Below are positions 1-13,109 of a stretch of 64,000 bases of DNA, piece by piece (position 1 is the stretch's first letter; the number at the start of each line of letters is the position of its first letter). Source of the stretch: Gambelia wislizenii (taxonomy: Eukaryota; Chordata; Lepidosauria; Squamata; Crotaphytidae); contig JAUMIR010000004.1 in the NCBI GenBank assembly GCA_030847615.1, forward strand, positions 77,965,001-78,029,000, in the 5' to 3' direction. A program made the position numbers and the translations under genes. The notes under the pieces were generated by a model that did no database searches, was not told the DNA's origin, and saw nothing but the letters and a program-made list of their open reading frames with translations.

Positions 1-558
1 TTGTCATGTAAGGCAATCACATCCAGATCAATTGTTTCACATATTGCTGGAGGCTGCCATATCAACAAACAACAGACTTGCAAAAGCAATTGACCACCAA
101 CTTCACATAAAATAAGCAGGGCAAACTGCCAAGGACTGCCAGTTCCAGGACTCCTCTTGGGGAGGGAGGGATAGAAAAGAAGGAAGGGAAAGGGGAAATA
201 ATCCTGGGCATATAAGTAAACAACACTCCCCCAGGAAAGCAAAGCAGGACTTCCTTTCTGCTGTATCTGAGATGTTTGTCTTTCCCTCTGCAGTTCCAGC
301 TTGCTTTCTCCAGTCTGCAGTAAACCTGGAGACAAATTAAATTCTGGCAGCAGAAAGCGTTTGGAATTGGAAAGAGCACTCTCCAATCCTCATGAAAAAG
401 AAGAGATAATACATATCACAGCTCAGGCAGATTCAACCCTCCCTTTACATTTTTGCACACTAGGCTGCATCTATTACTGAGTCATCTGTAACCATCAGTC
501 TTAAAAAGCCTTGCTTAGTTCTAGGGGTTATGTAACTTCTGGAATGATGTGCCTGCTG

Positions 559-704
559 TCATAGAATCATAGAATTAGAAGAGCCTGCAAGGTCCATCCA
601 ATCTAACTCTCTGTCTCCCAACAGATGGCCATCCAGCTTCTGTTTAAAAACCTCCAAAGAAGGAGAAACCTCCACTACACTCAGAGACAGTGCATTCCAC
701 TGTC
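559..704 (-). mobile_element. CR1 LINE 3'-end fragment
   Basis: Begins with the CR1-type 3' terminal octamer repeat (TCATAGAA units, antisense), followed by the antisense CR1 3' end that also occurs at 46130. The encoded C-terminal tail, read on the minus strand, matches the 'QPLFKDLQ / FKQRLD' region of the longer copy. It is only about 145 bp and 5' truncated. Divergence from the 46130 copy is clearly higher than that of the 14529 copy, so it is an older insertion. Confidence 0.85.
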
Positions 705-814
705 AGTTTGGGATGAACTACAACTGGCCCAGCTTGTAAGGTAAAATACCTTTGAAGTGGTTGTTTAGTATTGGGTCATAACCTGACAATACATCCATTT
801 ATGATGTGACACAT

Positions 815-834
815 ACACACACACACACACACAC
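815..834. repeat. (CA)n microsatellite
   Basis: About ten uninterrupted CA units. Simple-sequence repeat with no adjacent element of note. Confidence 0.9.
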
Positions 835-1184
835 TTTGTCATCCCGAAATAATAGTGTCTCTTGCTGTCAGGTGGGAACCAACATAAGCATGTTCTAGAC
901 TTTTTAACCCAATCTGTATTGATCTTCAGAAGAAACTGGATCTCTATAGAGCAGGGGCAAGCAACTTTGGTATAACCAGGTGACAATATTATGCTGATGC
1001 CAACACTCACCAAAAATTAAGCCTCAAAGTGACCTGAAATACTCCTGTTTTAAAATCACCTCAATTTTGACTCAAACAAGATGTATGCCTTGTTTTATAG
1101 GAGAATTGCGTCTTTTGGAATAGTTCTCCTCATGTCGAGAGGAGGGAAGCAGGGGTGTGTGCTCCAGGGGCCGGATGCAGATCA

Positions 1185-1186
1185 TT

Positions 1187-1221
<35 letters not shown>

Positions 1222-1590
1222 TTGAATTTATATCCTGCCTGTCTCCCAAAATGGGATTCACGCCAGCTTACAATAACTTAAAAAGATACTGTACAGCTAA
1301 TACATTAATTTGCAAATGTTAAAAAGAAATTAAATGTCAGTATTATTTAAAATGTGCTTAAAAACAATTAAAAACACTTAGAACATATTTAAAACATCGT
1401 TTTAATAAAAGATAAAAGGATTTAAACAGCATACCACTTACATACACACTTCTGAATTCAAAATTCAGAAGCCTGCCTAAATAAAAATGTCTTCACCTGC
1501 TGGCAGAAAGAGAGCAGAGAGGGGGCCAATCAGACCTTACATGGAAGGGAGTTCCACAGTCCGGGAGCAGCCACAGAGATGGCTCCTTAG
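1185..1590 (-). mobile_element. L2-type LINE 3' UTR
   Basis: Starts with about ten (ATTT) units, the antisense of an (AAAT)n LINE tail. It continues through an antisense 3' UTR ('atcctgcctgtctcccaa', 'gagagggggccaat') that matches the layout of the repeat at 20163 and the antisense of the tail at 16060. No coding portion remains. Confidence 0.65.
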
Positions 1591-3762
1591 TCATGTAAAA
1601 GGATGATCTTTGTTAACTCTGCAATATCAACTCTTCAATATTAATATCTTTAATATCAGGCAAAGGAAAAGGTGACTAAAGGCAGGTCTGGCAGAGAAGA
1701 CTAGGGAGGGGAGAACTGGTTCACAGTCAGTGGCTCCAGTCCATGTTTGTGTGGGATGGCTAGGTGCAAACAGAGGCCAAAGCCCTGACATTTTAATAAC
1801 TGGGCAGAAGAAAATATTTTGAGATTCAGATTTCCTGACTCTTGCAGTGCTACAACAAGATAAACTGTGATGGCCAAAAGGCCTCCAATTTCACACAAAT
1901 ATTAAAGGCACAGGATGCTTGGCTTCTGCTGGGTCTAGTCAGTCTGTTTATATTTTGATATTTATGTGGAGTATAGAATCAAAGTGTTTTTGCTTGTGGT
2001 CGTGGTAGGGATCTGGGAATTGTCGTCCAAAAATAATAATAACCTTTTCAAGTTCTGGTCTGGGCTGCTTAACACAATAGTTTTCCAGTATGGCAAACAC
2101 ATCCTCAGTTGGAATTTGCTCATGGAACTGGTGTAATGGATGTGGGTGCAACACTGCTTCCCACCCCTACTTACTTCCAAATAACAAGAAATCTAGGGAA
2201 ATGTATTGCATTACAGAAGGCTGTATGAGCTATTAATGGCAGCAATGATTCTCCATGCCTGAAGTGTGACTTGAGGAGAAGAGTCTGGGGCATCATTTAA
2301 AAGCCTTCTACATTTATCCATATGGTCCTTGTTATAAAATGTGCTCAACCCAGAAATCACTAATCCACAAGCCTCCTTAGAAAGTGGCATAGGTGAACAA
2401 TAGAAGGCTGTGCTAGAAAAACAGCACTTGGAAAGGAAATGGCAGCCCATCCAGATTCTATAAAAGCCCTGGCACTTAGCCTGTGGTACAGTTTGCTGGC
2501 TGCAATTCGGAACAGTCCTAAGGTACTGTGCAATCAAACTAAGAGGTGACAAGGGGTCCATGTAGTGAATCAATGCTTCAGGGAGCCAAAAGCAGGCGCA
2601 GCACCTCCCAGACAAGCAGAAGTCATGGAAGGCTTGCTCTGAGCTGGCATGGAATAGCATCCATTAAGGTGCAGTACCTCTGCTATTCAGGCTTTGGAAC
2701 TGGAGCAGTATGTTTGTCTGTATGTGTATGTGAGGGGTGAAGAATAAGGAGCCATTTGCTCAGCAGACCTGAATGATTCATGGCTATAGCCTTCTGGATT
2801 CTGTTCTGAAATGGTTACTGGAGATTCTGAGCTTGTTGCAAAGGCTGACTTCTAGCACTCACTGCAGTGGAACTAATAGTGCCTTGAAGGGATTTAGTGA
2901 TATAACTCAGGAATCTACCAATCCAAGTCTCTCCTATAAATAAATCTCTGACTGTGTGTCCCTTGCATGCTGAGACAGAGACACAGCCATACGCAACATG
3001 GACTCATGCACACGGAGAGCAACTTGTGAGTAGTCATACAAACATAGGCATTAACACTGCAGTGCATGCATGACACAGAACATATGAAGCTGCAGACACA
3101 ACATTTGGAATCAAAGTAAGAAACAACTCACACAATTTATCGCTGTGTGATTGAGACATACATCCAGCAATCATGGCAATGCATGACAGCATGTGTTCAC
3201 ACACACATGTGCGTTGGCCTCATGGAGAAATACACATACTGTCATACAGAATATTGAAGCCTATGTATGTGTATCTACGTAACCAGGGCAACACCTGATG
3301 AATTGGCACACATGATATTGTTCCATGAGTGCCGTGGAAAATTACAGAGCCATATGCTTCCTATTAGCACCAAGCAGAAAGAGAATCCAGAAGATGTGTC
3401 AGTGTGTCAGGGCTGGAAAAGTATTAACAAAATTGCTGTAGAATTACCTCATCTTGGTTTTCAAATACAAGCATGGAAAGAGTAACATGTCTACACTAGT
3501 ACATTATATTCGGCTGGGCATGCGTATGCACTCAAACAGCAACACACAATAACACAAGCTCCTAATTTTCCCACCAAAGCCCTTCTATTTCACATTTCTC
3601 TTCACCACATGTCTCCATTATTATTTTTTTTATTTTAAAAATGTAATTTACAGCCCCTCTGTGTTTCTTGTCTACAACAGCTACAGGCTACTAATGCCCT
3701 GCCTCTTAGAGTTCATCTCCCCCTTTTTGGACGCAGCTATCATTCTGCCTCAGTTGCCACTT
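1591..3762. other. no supported gene; unique-looking sequence
   Basis: I see no recognisable element over about 2.2 kb. Minus-strand open frames at 1948-2180 and 2211-2660 (149 codons) have no motif I recognise, and no splice or promoter structure argues for them. The stretch 3000-3270 is rich in CA/TG dinucleotides. Confidence 0.4.
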
Positions 3763-3963
3763 GGGACCCTACACAACTATTGCACTATAATGCTAACTGT
3801 CATGGTTCAATTCTATGGAAGCCTGAGATCTACAATTTATGTGAGGCATTCTCAGCTAGAGTTTAGTGCCTCACCAAATTATAGATCCCAGCATTCCACA
3901 GTTTAGAGGCATGGCAGTTAAAGTTGAACCATAGTGCTATAACTGTGTAGTGTGAAAGGGCCC
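3763..3963. mobile_element. hAT-type palindromic MITE
   Basis: The two halves are imperfect inverted repeats of each other over about 80 bp each. The left arm runs from GGGACCCTACACAACTATTG through 'tcaattctatggaa'. The right arm reads in reverse from GGGCCCTTTCACACTACACA through 'atgcctctaaactgtgg'. This organisation (arms around 'ccatggcagttaaagt') is that of a common squamate non-autonomous hAT family. The family name is from memory. Confidence 0.65.
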
Positions 3964-4906
3964 TTGGTGGTGGAGGGTGAGAATTGCAGAATACATCATC
4001 ATATCACTGAAAGCACCACTGATGGACTTCCTTGCTTCCTCCCCCCACCTTTGAATTTTGTACCTGTATCTGCACCCAAAGTTTGAGCCCTGCCGGAAAT
4101 GAGAAGTCCAGTATTATGCAGAGCTGGTTTAAAAAAAAAAACACCAAATGATCTCCAGCTAACCAGTGCCCCATTTCAATTCTAACATGTTTGCAAAAGC
4201 TCCTACTTCCACAGACTACTATTGGGAATCTGTACAGAGGATTAGCAAAGTACTTGTGGGGCTGGAGCTGTGTTGGGGCTCTGAATCAACACCTGAAAAC
4301 TCTTTCATGTGTAACATATTTTACTGGTATAACTGTTGACTCAAACCACACACATGTGTGCACTAAGTAGTAGGAATCACGTAAATAAACAGGGTGGAAA
4401 GGGGTTAGACACTAAAGCTTGCCCAGCAAATCTGGATTATAAACAGGTGTAAACACAAATCATGTTCCTTGGTTCAGTGGTAATAACAAATATGGTTTAC
4501 TGTAAACTAGGAAGTAACTTATGTAGAATGCAGTCCTATATACACTTACCTGGAGGTAAGTGCCATCTAACATAGAAGCACTTCTAAGTGAACATATATA
4601 TCGTAGATTTGCAATGTAAATGGAGTGCATTAACAGAAAGGAAAGTGGAGGGGTGCACCAACCATGGCTTGACGTTCCATCTGAACTGACTCAGTCAGTC
4701 CTAGTAAGGATATTGCTACTGGTGAAAAAGTCAGACTAGGAAATAACAGGATAAGCTTGGCAAAATGGAAGTTGTAGAATAAAACCTAACAATAATTTAT
4801 GTTTATTATATAACTTTTTCTTTCCCTCTGATTTACCTCTAAAACACGACAGGGAAGCCTGCCGTCTGTATGAAAACTTGATCAACTTTACTTGCTCATC
4901 TCGTAG

Positions 4907-5354
4907 TCCTTGAATGCGTGGGCAATTTACCCCATCTTGCCCACATCTTAGAGCCCTGTAGTCCTGACCACGCAGAGCTTTTGCCCTGTTTTGCCCCCAG
5001 GCAGTCCCCACAACCCCCGGGACAAAGATGGGGCTAAGAAAGGGTAGTGCCTGATAAATACCTGTTTAAATGTGTTCCAGCCAAAATAAAATGGATCAGG
5101 GTCCGCATGACTGCAGGACCCTGTTCTGGTACACCAGCCCACCACTGTAGCTGCTGGGTGCCTTGCTCTTCTGGATCCAGGAAGGGGTCCGCAGCATGTG
5201 ACCAGGCTAGTCACATGCTGGGGGCCTTGCTCATGTACTATGGGCCTCCTGCCTGGAACTGGAGAGTTGGGCACAGGCAGCGGTGGCGGCAGATGCTGCA
5301 GAGATGGGGGAGGAACAGGCCTGTTGGCGTATCCTGGCCCATGTAGATGAGCCC
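4907..5354 (-). mobile_element. unclassified TIR repeat, copy 1 (inverted relative to copy 2)
   Basis: Reverse complement of this segment aligns along almost its whole length with 5597-6149. Shared landmarks include 'cacatgctg', 'gcaggaggccca', 'ccatctttgtc' and the ends. The termini (GTCCTTGAATGCGTGGGCAA and, in reverse, GGGCTCATCTACATGGGCCA) resemble each other and the termini of copy 2, suggesting a non-autonomous DNA transposon with about 20-bp TIRs. It is about 100 bp shorter than copy 2. No coding capacity is evident. Confidence 0.6.
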
Positions 5355-5596
5355 ATAGTCAAAGAACTCCCAACTACTAGAAATATACAAAGGTGCATCC
5401 TAAAATAGGGATAAGGAGCTGGTAGCCCAGGACTGTAATCTGCCCCAACTTATTTCTCATCTGGCTTGCAAAACATTTAAAGTCAAAAGCACAGAATCAA
5501 CTAAAAATACTGTAGCAGGTCATAAAAGACAAGTCTGAGACATTCCCATTAGACTAGATCTTGTCAAGGGACTGTGCAGCATAAGAAGATAACTTT

Positions 5597-6149
5597 GGCA
5601 TTGTCTACACTGGCCAGAATACATCGGCTTCCTGTTGGTGTATTCTGGCCCCAGATCAGGCCCATTGCTCCCCCATTCCCTTGTACAGAATGGGATGGAG
5701 TCTGGACGGACACACCGCCCCATCTCTACAGCTGCCTCTGCTGTCATCTGTGTCACAGACTCTGATGCTAGGCAGGAGGCCCACAGCATGTGATCAAGGC
5801 CCCCTGCATGTGACCAGCTCTGGTCACATGCTGCAGGCCTGTTTCCTGGCTGCAGAGAGAACGACGTGGACAGCAGCTGCAGCAATGGGCTGGTATGCCA
5901 CTATGGGCTCCTGTGGTCATACAGGGTCCAATCTGTTTTTTCCCCCCAGTTGAAGCAGTTTTTCACAGGTGTTATAATAAAACAGTGTAATGGGCTTTAC
6001 CCCGTCTTCTCACCATTTTAGCCCCACCTTTGTCGCAGGCATTATGAGGACTACCTGGGAGCTAACTGGGGCGAAAGCCCTGCATCATCATCACTACAGG
6101 GCTCCAAGATGGGGGCAAGACAGGGTAAAGTGCCTGTGCAGACAAGGCC
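5597..6149 (+). mobile_element. unclassified TIR repeat, copy 2
   Basis: Ends are GGCATTGTCTACACTGGCCA and, reading inward from the right, GGCCTTGTCTGCACAGGCAC, an imperfect 20-bp TIR. The body matches copy 1 in reverse orientation. I see no convincing target duplication, so the superfamily is undetermined; the TIR start would be compatible with a hAT-like element. The only open frames are short and not conserved between copies. Confidence 0.6.
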
Positions 6150-6486
6150 GTTGTCAGTGCCTTTGCTGGTGCTTATGCTGTGATTTGGTCAGAGCTCAGA
6201 AAGGTTGCCTTTTATACTACAGCTCCCATAATCCTCCAGCTTATATGTGTTTGCTGAGACTAATAAGTCTTTTTCTTCACTCAGTTCATGCAGATGCAAA
6301 CTGTCAGACATCACCTACACGCTGGTCATTATGCTCCCATGCAGTTGAAAATATGGCCCCTGTTGATGCTTGGCTTCTGACAACTAGGGTTAAAGTTGTA
6401 CTTGCACTGCAACTGTGATTAGTATTAAACTAGAATTAGGATTTGTAGTAGGATTCGGGTTAAACTAGAACTGGGATACGTGTGAT

Positions 6487-7540
6487 TTTATTCTTTTTTA
6501 AAAAATATATCTTTATTAAATTTTAATTGAATAGAATAACATAGGAAAAAATCCAAACAATAGACACAGTAAATACAATTGACACAAGGTAAAACAAAAA
6601 AGAAATAGAGATAAACAAAGCAAATAAACAAACAAAAAACACACAAATAAGAGATCTTTAAAGAAACACATTAAAAAGATGACTTCCAAGTTATCTCTGG
6701 CTATACAGTGTTAAATTCCAATTCTTCTCTCTAATTTTTTTTTATCTCTTTAACTTATTACCTCCATCTATTTTTTTAATAGGTTCTCTTACAAGTCAAA
6801 ACCTAAAGTTATCCAGTCTCCATTACATTGTTTTACATAGTCTGTAAAGGGTTTCCATATTTTTAAATATTTTTCTATTGAGTTTCCTTTCACTAAATTT
6901 CTGAATTTATCCAATTCTGCCATCTCGAACACTTTTATTACCCATTCCGATATTTTTGGAATTTTGTTACTTTTCCATTTTTTTGCATATACCAATCTTG
7001 CTGCTGTTATAAGTTATCAAATTTTTATATTTTCTCTCTTCTTTATTTTCTAAATCAATCATGTTTAATAAGAACAGCTCTGGTTCGAATTCTAAATTTA
7101 TATTTAAATTTTTTTGTATCATTTCTCTAATTTTTAACCAGTATCGACGGATTTTCTTGCATTTCCATCAAACATGAAAGAAAGTCCCAACCTGTCTTTT
7201 ACACTTCCAACATTTATTATTTACGTTTTTATGTATTTTTGCCAATTTGTTTGGGGTCATGTACCATTTGTACATCATTTTATACAAGTTTTCCTGAAGA
7301 TCGTGGCAACATGTAAATTGTATATATTTTTTCCATACTAATTCCCACTTTTCTAATTGTATATTACGTCCAATATATTTGGCCCAATCAATCATACAAT
7401 TTTTAATTTGGTCATCTTTTGTGTTGTAGTTTAATAGTAATTTATTCATCTTTGATATTAATAGATTATTACCCATATAGATTATTTTCTCTAATTCTGT
7501 TTTTTCATCTTCAGATTTAGAAAATTGTTGGCTTTAAATA
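6487..7540 (-). pseudogene. L1 LINE ORF2 C-terminal fragment and 3' end
   Basis: Minus-strand translation of about 7476-7168 gives an L1 ORF2 C-terminal pattern ('ENLYKMMYKWY', 'NKCWKCKRQVGTFFH'), with the CWKC zinc-knuckle-like motif. About 6995-6789 in another frame gives the following C-terminal segment ('YAKKWKSNKIP', 'WKPFTDYV'). Frameshifts separate the pieces. The 5' end is truncated inside ORF2, and the A-rich 3' UTR runs to about 6487. The surroundings are AT-rich. This is a dead copy with no RT domain. Confidence 0.8.
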
Positions 7541-8643
7541 TTTTTCCAAGAAGATTTAGGAAGGGACACAGTGGAACTAACCTGGTATTGCAATAAGAGA
7601 GATGGATTCTTGGTTAACTTCTGCTCTTTTTTCCAGCAGCAGCAGCAGCTGTAGAGACAACATTGTCATTCTTGTTGGGTTTTAGCATTCAGTTGGTAAT
7701 CAGATTTGATTCAGAACGTGTGCAAAATAAATGCATGTATACATAAACTGTGACTCAGTACTTTAATTATTTGCATAAATTAATCCATACTGGAAAGGTT
7801 AGTTTTCTCTTCATTAGACAGCTATCTGCTCTACTATTAATTCATGAAATGCTGCAGTAGTCAAGGTGGCTCTTATGATAGGAACAACCTTGTTAGCACA
7901 AGATGCCAAAAAATACTTCCATGACTTGTTTTTGCTTTATTTTGTAATGCATGCAAAAGACAGAGAAGAAGAGAAGGAATGATTTTGCTGGTCCTTTGCA
8001 CAAGGAACCAACCTTATCCAGCAGCTAGGCAAGAGAGGTGACTTCTGGCAAAGAAGTGCCTGAAGTATTCCTCTAATCAATAAACTTGTGCTGAGACAGC
8101 AAACAGCTTGCAGAGGATAGGTAACATTTCAGAAACCTACTGGAAAAAGTGGCTTTATCACTCTCAGCAGAGCAGGAGGAGGTGAAGGCAAGGAGAACTG
8201 ATGAAGCCAAAAGATGATACAACTGAAGGGCAGAAGGGCCTAGTATAATACTTCTGCAGGCGTTAACTGCCTCATACTCCTTAAACTTGCAATTGTAGAC
8301 TATGAGTGACATACTGTTAGTGACAGACCTGTGCATAAGTGTGGCTTATGCCTGCATCTCTCTCTCTTTGGACAGATGCAGGGAGCTATTATCTAGTCAT
8401 CTGTACTCCATCTAAGAACTCCCCCTCCATAGCCCCCAGGAGGGCTGCTGCTGCTGCTTAGTGATGGGGAGGGGAGGCAATTCAGACAATGAAGATGTTT
8501 CTGCTCTGGGCTCCCAGGGGAAAGAAAAGAAGGCCACATTCCACCTGTGAGCACACCATTCTTTCTTCCCATCTCCAAGCTGAGACCAGCTGCTTCTTCA
8601 TGTACATTGCTTCCTCCTCTCCCTCCCTCCCTCCCTCCCTGAG
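7541..8643. other. no supported gene
   Basis: Nothing recognisable apart from a short CAG run near 7636 and a (CCCT)n run at about 8617-8641 that abuts the SINE at 8644. Confidence 0.4.
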
Positions 8644-8870
8644 GGCCGGCATGGTACAGTGGTTTGAACATTGGACTATGATTCTGGAGACCAGGGTTCG
8701 AATCCCTGCTCAGCCATGCTTTAACCCACTGGTGATGCTGAGCAAATCACACTCTCTTAGCCTCAGAGAAAGGCAAAGGGAAACACGCTCTGAACAAATC
8801 TTGCCAAGAAAATGTTAGGTGCACCTTAGGGTTGCCATAAATCTAAATGACTTGAAGGCACATAACAACC
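8644..8870 (+). mobile_element. Sauria-type tRNA-derived SINE
   Basis: A typical three-part SINE. The head is tRNA-like with a perfect pol III A box (TGGTACAGTGG, 8652-8662) and B box (GGTTCGAATCC, 8695-8705). A central body follows ('cactctcttagcctcag'). The tail ('gttgccataaatc', 'cttgaaggcacataacaacc') resembles the 3' end of RTE-BovB, seen here at 32490-32535, implying mobilisation by BovB machinery. The pol III promoter looks intact, and copies elsewhere in the window are more decayed. Confidence 0.88.
8652..8705 (+). promoter_or_regulatory. internal pol III promoter (A and B boxes) of SINE
   Basis: A box at 8652-8662 and B box at 8695-8705 both fit the type 2 pol III consensus without mismatch, separated by the expected 30-40 bp. 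Confidence 0.75.
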
Positions 8871-10180
8871 CTCCGTCCTTCCCTCTCTGTAAGCAGTAGT
8901 AACAACAGCAGCAGCAGCAGCCCCTCCACAGTTTGGCAGCTGTCAAGGCAGCCCACCCCAGAAGATTTACATTTAATATGGAGAGAGGCAAGAACATCTT
9001 GTCACTCATCTTCATTGTATCCTGAGAATCAAGCAATATTCCTTTGTGATGAGGAAATATCCTTCACTGAATTGCAGGTAAAAATTTAAACATGTGGAGA
9101 TAATGATGCACTCCCAGATTACAATTGATGGGAGTTTCATATGTGGTTTTTTAAAAAAAACAGTAGAAGCTAAATGTATGAGTAACTTGTATGCATCCAG
9201 CTGTTATGCACCTGCTTTGATGTCTGCAGGGAAATGTGCACAGCACTTGGAGTCCTTCCTTCTTTCCCTCCCTCCCTTACCTGAAGGAAAAGTACAAATT
9301 CTGCCTTTGAACATTATAGTGGAAGGACATGTTACATGTTATCTGGCATTTGTCTCTTTCTGCAAAACTGACATGCTTACTTCTCTGAACATACATGTAT
9401 ACATGTCTGCTCACTCACTGCCAGTCAAGTGTTATGTTCTTTTTCAGAAACAAAGAAAAGTGAATGTGGTTATTTTGGTTGGTTGTACTAACGAGGGATT
9501 TTGTCAAGTTAGCAGCAGGCGGAAGTACAGACCCCAGATTACAATCAAGGCCCTGCCCCTAAAAATTTAAACTGGATCAATCTTTTTCTGCCCAACATAT
9601 TTGAACTCTTGCATCAAACTGAGAACCCCTTTGGCTGTGGATACTGTCAAAATGTCCACCCTGCCCTACTATAATCAAGCCTGTATAACTAAGCCCAAGT
9701 ACATGTAACTGAAATAATGAAACATTCCTCCTGTTTCCCTATTGAAGAAAGATGAAAATTTAGAAGTGGAGTTTGAAGAAAATAAAGTATTTTCTCCTGA
9801 ACAGTTATGACTGGGCAACCACTGCAAAGGAGAATGCTACCTAAAACTCTTTGGTGACAGTACTGCTCTGTAAACTGGTTTTTGACTAGCTTACTCTAGG
9901 CTAACTTTTGTCTTCCCCCAACATGTATTTTTTTGAGCTGGGTATGAAAAGAGGGGGGATGAAAGACTGCTTCCCCCAGCCCAAGAACTAGCCACCTCTT
10001 TTGTTCTGTCAAGGTGAGGACTGAATATTATCTATGTCTTCTAGCAGTTTGGACACAAAGGAATGACTTGCCATACTTGCCACACTGGAATGACTTGCCA
10101 CATTTCACATTGCTACTATGCCTATACATCCAAACACCCAGATCTTACAAAGTAAGAATGATAGAGCTTGGAGTTGATTA
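8871..10180. other. no supported gene
   Basis: Unrecognised sequence. A plus-strand open frame at 9094-9570 shows no motif and is treated as chance. A CAG run lies at about 8907-8920. Confidence 0.4.
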
Positions 10181-10398
10181 CAGTTGGCCCTTTGTATCCA
10201 CAGATTCTGCATCCATGGATTCCCCATCCACAGCTTGAAAATACCTCCCCCATTCCAAAAAGTAAACCTTGCTGTTTGATATTTTATATAAGGGACACTA
10301 TTTTACTATACTATTATATATGAGACCTGAGCATCCATGGATTTTGGTATCCACGGTGGTCCTGGAACCAAGTCTCAGCAGATACCAAGGGTTCCCTG
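10181..10398. mobile_element. Tigger/pogo-like MITE, 218 bp
   Basis: The left end CAGTTGGCCCTTTGTATCCA is preceded by TA, and the right end '...aagggttccctg' is followed by TA, giving a TA target duplication. Subterminal motifs ('catccatgg', 'attttggtatccacgg', 'tcctggaaccaa') are those of non-autonomous Tigger-type elements and are shared with the copies at 21827 and 38446. No transposase. Confidence 0.8.
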
Positions 10399-13109
10399 TA
10401 CTCCAAACTCCTGCCTAGTAACATCCCCCTCCTCCTCCATTATTTTCATTATCAAAGCTTTCTCATTGCCTTCTGAGAACATATTTCTCCTTGAACAGGC
10501 AACACAAAAATTTTCAGAATATTTTCTTCTTGAGTCACAGTGACAAAATTTGGAAGGTCCCAGAAAAAGGCAATCCAAGGCTGCAATCCTACATACATTG
10601 AAGGACTTACTTCAGAGTAAACATGTATAGGCTTACAGTGCACACCTTTCCCACATTCAAACCCTATAGACTAAAGCAAAGGGTTTTTTGAAGGCTCAAA
10701 AATGCAACCATCACAACATTTCCTGTTGCAGACTTTTGGATTATTTCATTTATTAATATTATTATTTTAAAAAACCAAGATTTTTGACTGCAACCAGGGT
10801 GAAACTGGTCACAGCAGCTAAGAACCTGATCTTTTACCACAAGCCTAAACACAGAAACCTGCCACCATGGCCTGGAGGTCTATTGTACATCCATGGTAAT
10901 GAAACAGTGAGATAAAATCGTGCCAAGAGTGACAATCTGTATCTCTCAGTACTCATCTTGAAGGTTATGCTCAAGATAGAACCTGAAAAGGATTTAAAAA
11001 CTTTGGCAAAACAAGGCATTTCTGAAAAATGAGAAGAAATGCCAGATAGTCAAGTGCTAGGAATGAAAACCATTCATTATTTGGGATCTTTCTTATTAAC
11101 ACAGTAGGGCAGCCCACTGCACTGGTGGCTCATGGGCTGAGTAGAGGAGAAGCCTCTCTCTGCTCAGATGGACCACAAGCCACACCTGTTCCACTGGATC
11201 TCCATAAGAAGATCAAAAAGGCTGATACTGTTATGTGTCTCCAGGACAGATCTCAAATGTTCTCTGCACAGCTCTTCCTGTGACACATAAAACCTTAATC
11301 CTTCTCCAATACCTCTAGCAACAGTTGTTAAAATGTTAAGTGGAGCAGGGTTTAAATGTCAACAATTTGTTCTGATCTTCATCTTCTACCCTGAGCAATT
11401 TTCCTCCTTTTGGAGGAATGAGGCAAGGAAAGGACAATCTGAAGAAATTAATTAATTTACTCTTACGTGAAACCTTCTCTGGTATGCACACATTAGAAGC
11501 ACACCATAGTCCTAGTATACAGCCCTTTTGAAGCAATCCATGTCAGCTTACTGCAATGAAAAAGGTCAACACAGCAAACTGCTAACAAATGGGTATGGAG
11601 TGGGGGCAGTTGTGCCATTTCCACTTGGCACTTCAGGGATGATATTTGTTGTTGGTATTTATATTAAGCAGATTGCAGCAGACCCCAGTGCTTCATGAGC
11701 TTCTGGTACAAAACGGGACGTAAAACATGCAGGATGCTCCAATAAAGTTATAAAGCAGAACTTATGTTTATTATTGCAGAGAATATATCTTGGATAAGAA
11801 AAGTAGATAGAAAAAAGTTAGGTACCTAACTTAGATGAAAGAGTCCCTAAAAGCTGACTTTCATGCGTGTGTGTAAGAAATTTTGAGGCTCGTCTGCCTA
11901 ATGTTGCTGGTTGCTAGCTTCTGTAACAAAGGGTTGTAAAACACAAACATTATTTGGGGCAAAGAAGGGGGAAGTCATCTCTGCAAGCAGGAAGTAAATA
12001 CAGGTCAGAAACACGCGCACAGAGTTGTAAACAAGTATTGATGCTTCTTCACTTCCAACAATATTAAGGTAGAGGAGGACATCATAGATAAGGAGGGGAA
12101 GGCAGAGAGTTTTGGGCTAAGTAGAGTAATCCTGAAAAGTGAAAAACTGCTTTAGTATTTTGTAGCCAAGAAACAGTGTTACTGATTTCCCCCCCCCCCC
12201 TTGAGTTTTTGGAAGACTAGTCTGATTCTCAGAATGCTGACTCTGATATATATAGAGAGTGAAATGAATAGTATAATGGCTAGGGTGTTGGATCAGCACT
12301 GGAGAGACTGTGGTTTACTTTCCTGGCCTCCATTTGAAGGGCTTTCCAAAACCAAGTCTGGTTTAAAGAACTGTAAGAGAGCACAAAGGCCTTGAAATTG
12401 TCTGCCAAAGTCAACACTTCTGCAGCAAACTAAGTAAGCATATAGCTCACTGGATGACAGTTTCCCCCACAATGGTGCGATATATTGTATTTGTTCCAAA
12501 TATGTTTTAGATGAACACAAAATTTAAGAACAGACTTGCTGATTCAGACTAAAGGCCGACCTTGTCAAGGTAGCGCACTGGTGCCTCTGAACATATCAAG
12601 AGGACCAGGCAGCAAAAAGTTGCTGTATAATCATCAGGCAAAGAAATGAGCACACAGACACAGACGTGTGTTTAAACTATTTCTCTTTATTAACACATAT
12701 TGCAGTAATATTTACAATGAGCCTCCAAGCATACAGACTACACAACACAGCACAATACACAGCACAGTCTTGCACTGTACATCTCAGACTGAATGTACAC
12801 AGTCTGAGAGCAAAATCCAAGTCAAGAGAAAAGCAGATACGTGGGGTGATCTAGTTATACAGTACAGATACAGTACAGTCACGGGTTATGTAGTTAGTGG
12901 TTCTCACACACATTTCCCCATATAGATAAGGCTTTTATCCTTCACATGTCCTTCCCACACTTGTCTAGATATGCTCACCAGCTGCATTTAGCCTTCTCAT
13001 TGCTGGCCCCTGCAGGCTGTAGCATATTATACCATGCCAGCTCTTTACAGTATAAATTTCCAATGATTGTATATCCCATCACCTTAACAGACCAAGCATT
13101 CTCTTTCCA
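10399..13109. other. no supported gene
   Basis: About 2.7 kb without a recognised element. A poly-C run lies at about 12189-12200. Short open frames are not supported by motifs. Confidence 0.4.

Noticed and set aside
1948..2154. 68-codon minus-strand frame with an exon-like composition
   Set aside because: Looked exon-like at first, but an alternative frame is equally open and I could not match a family or see clear splice sites.
2211..2660. 149-codon minus-strand open frame
   Set aside because: No recognised motif, no splice or promoter context; isolated length within chance for this amount of sequence.
8644..8720. Genuine tRNA gene
   Set aside because: The A and B boxes are good, but the segment does not fold as a full tRNA with acceptor pairing and is fused to a SINE body and tail.
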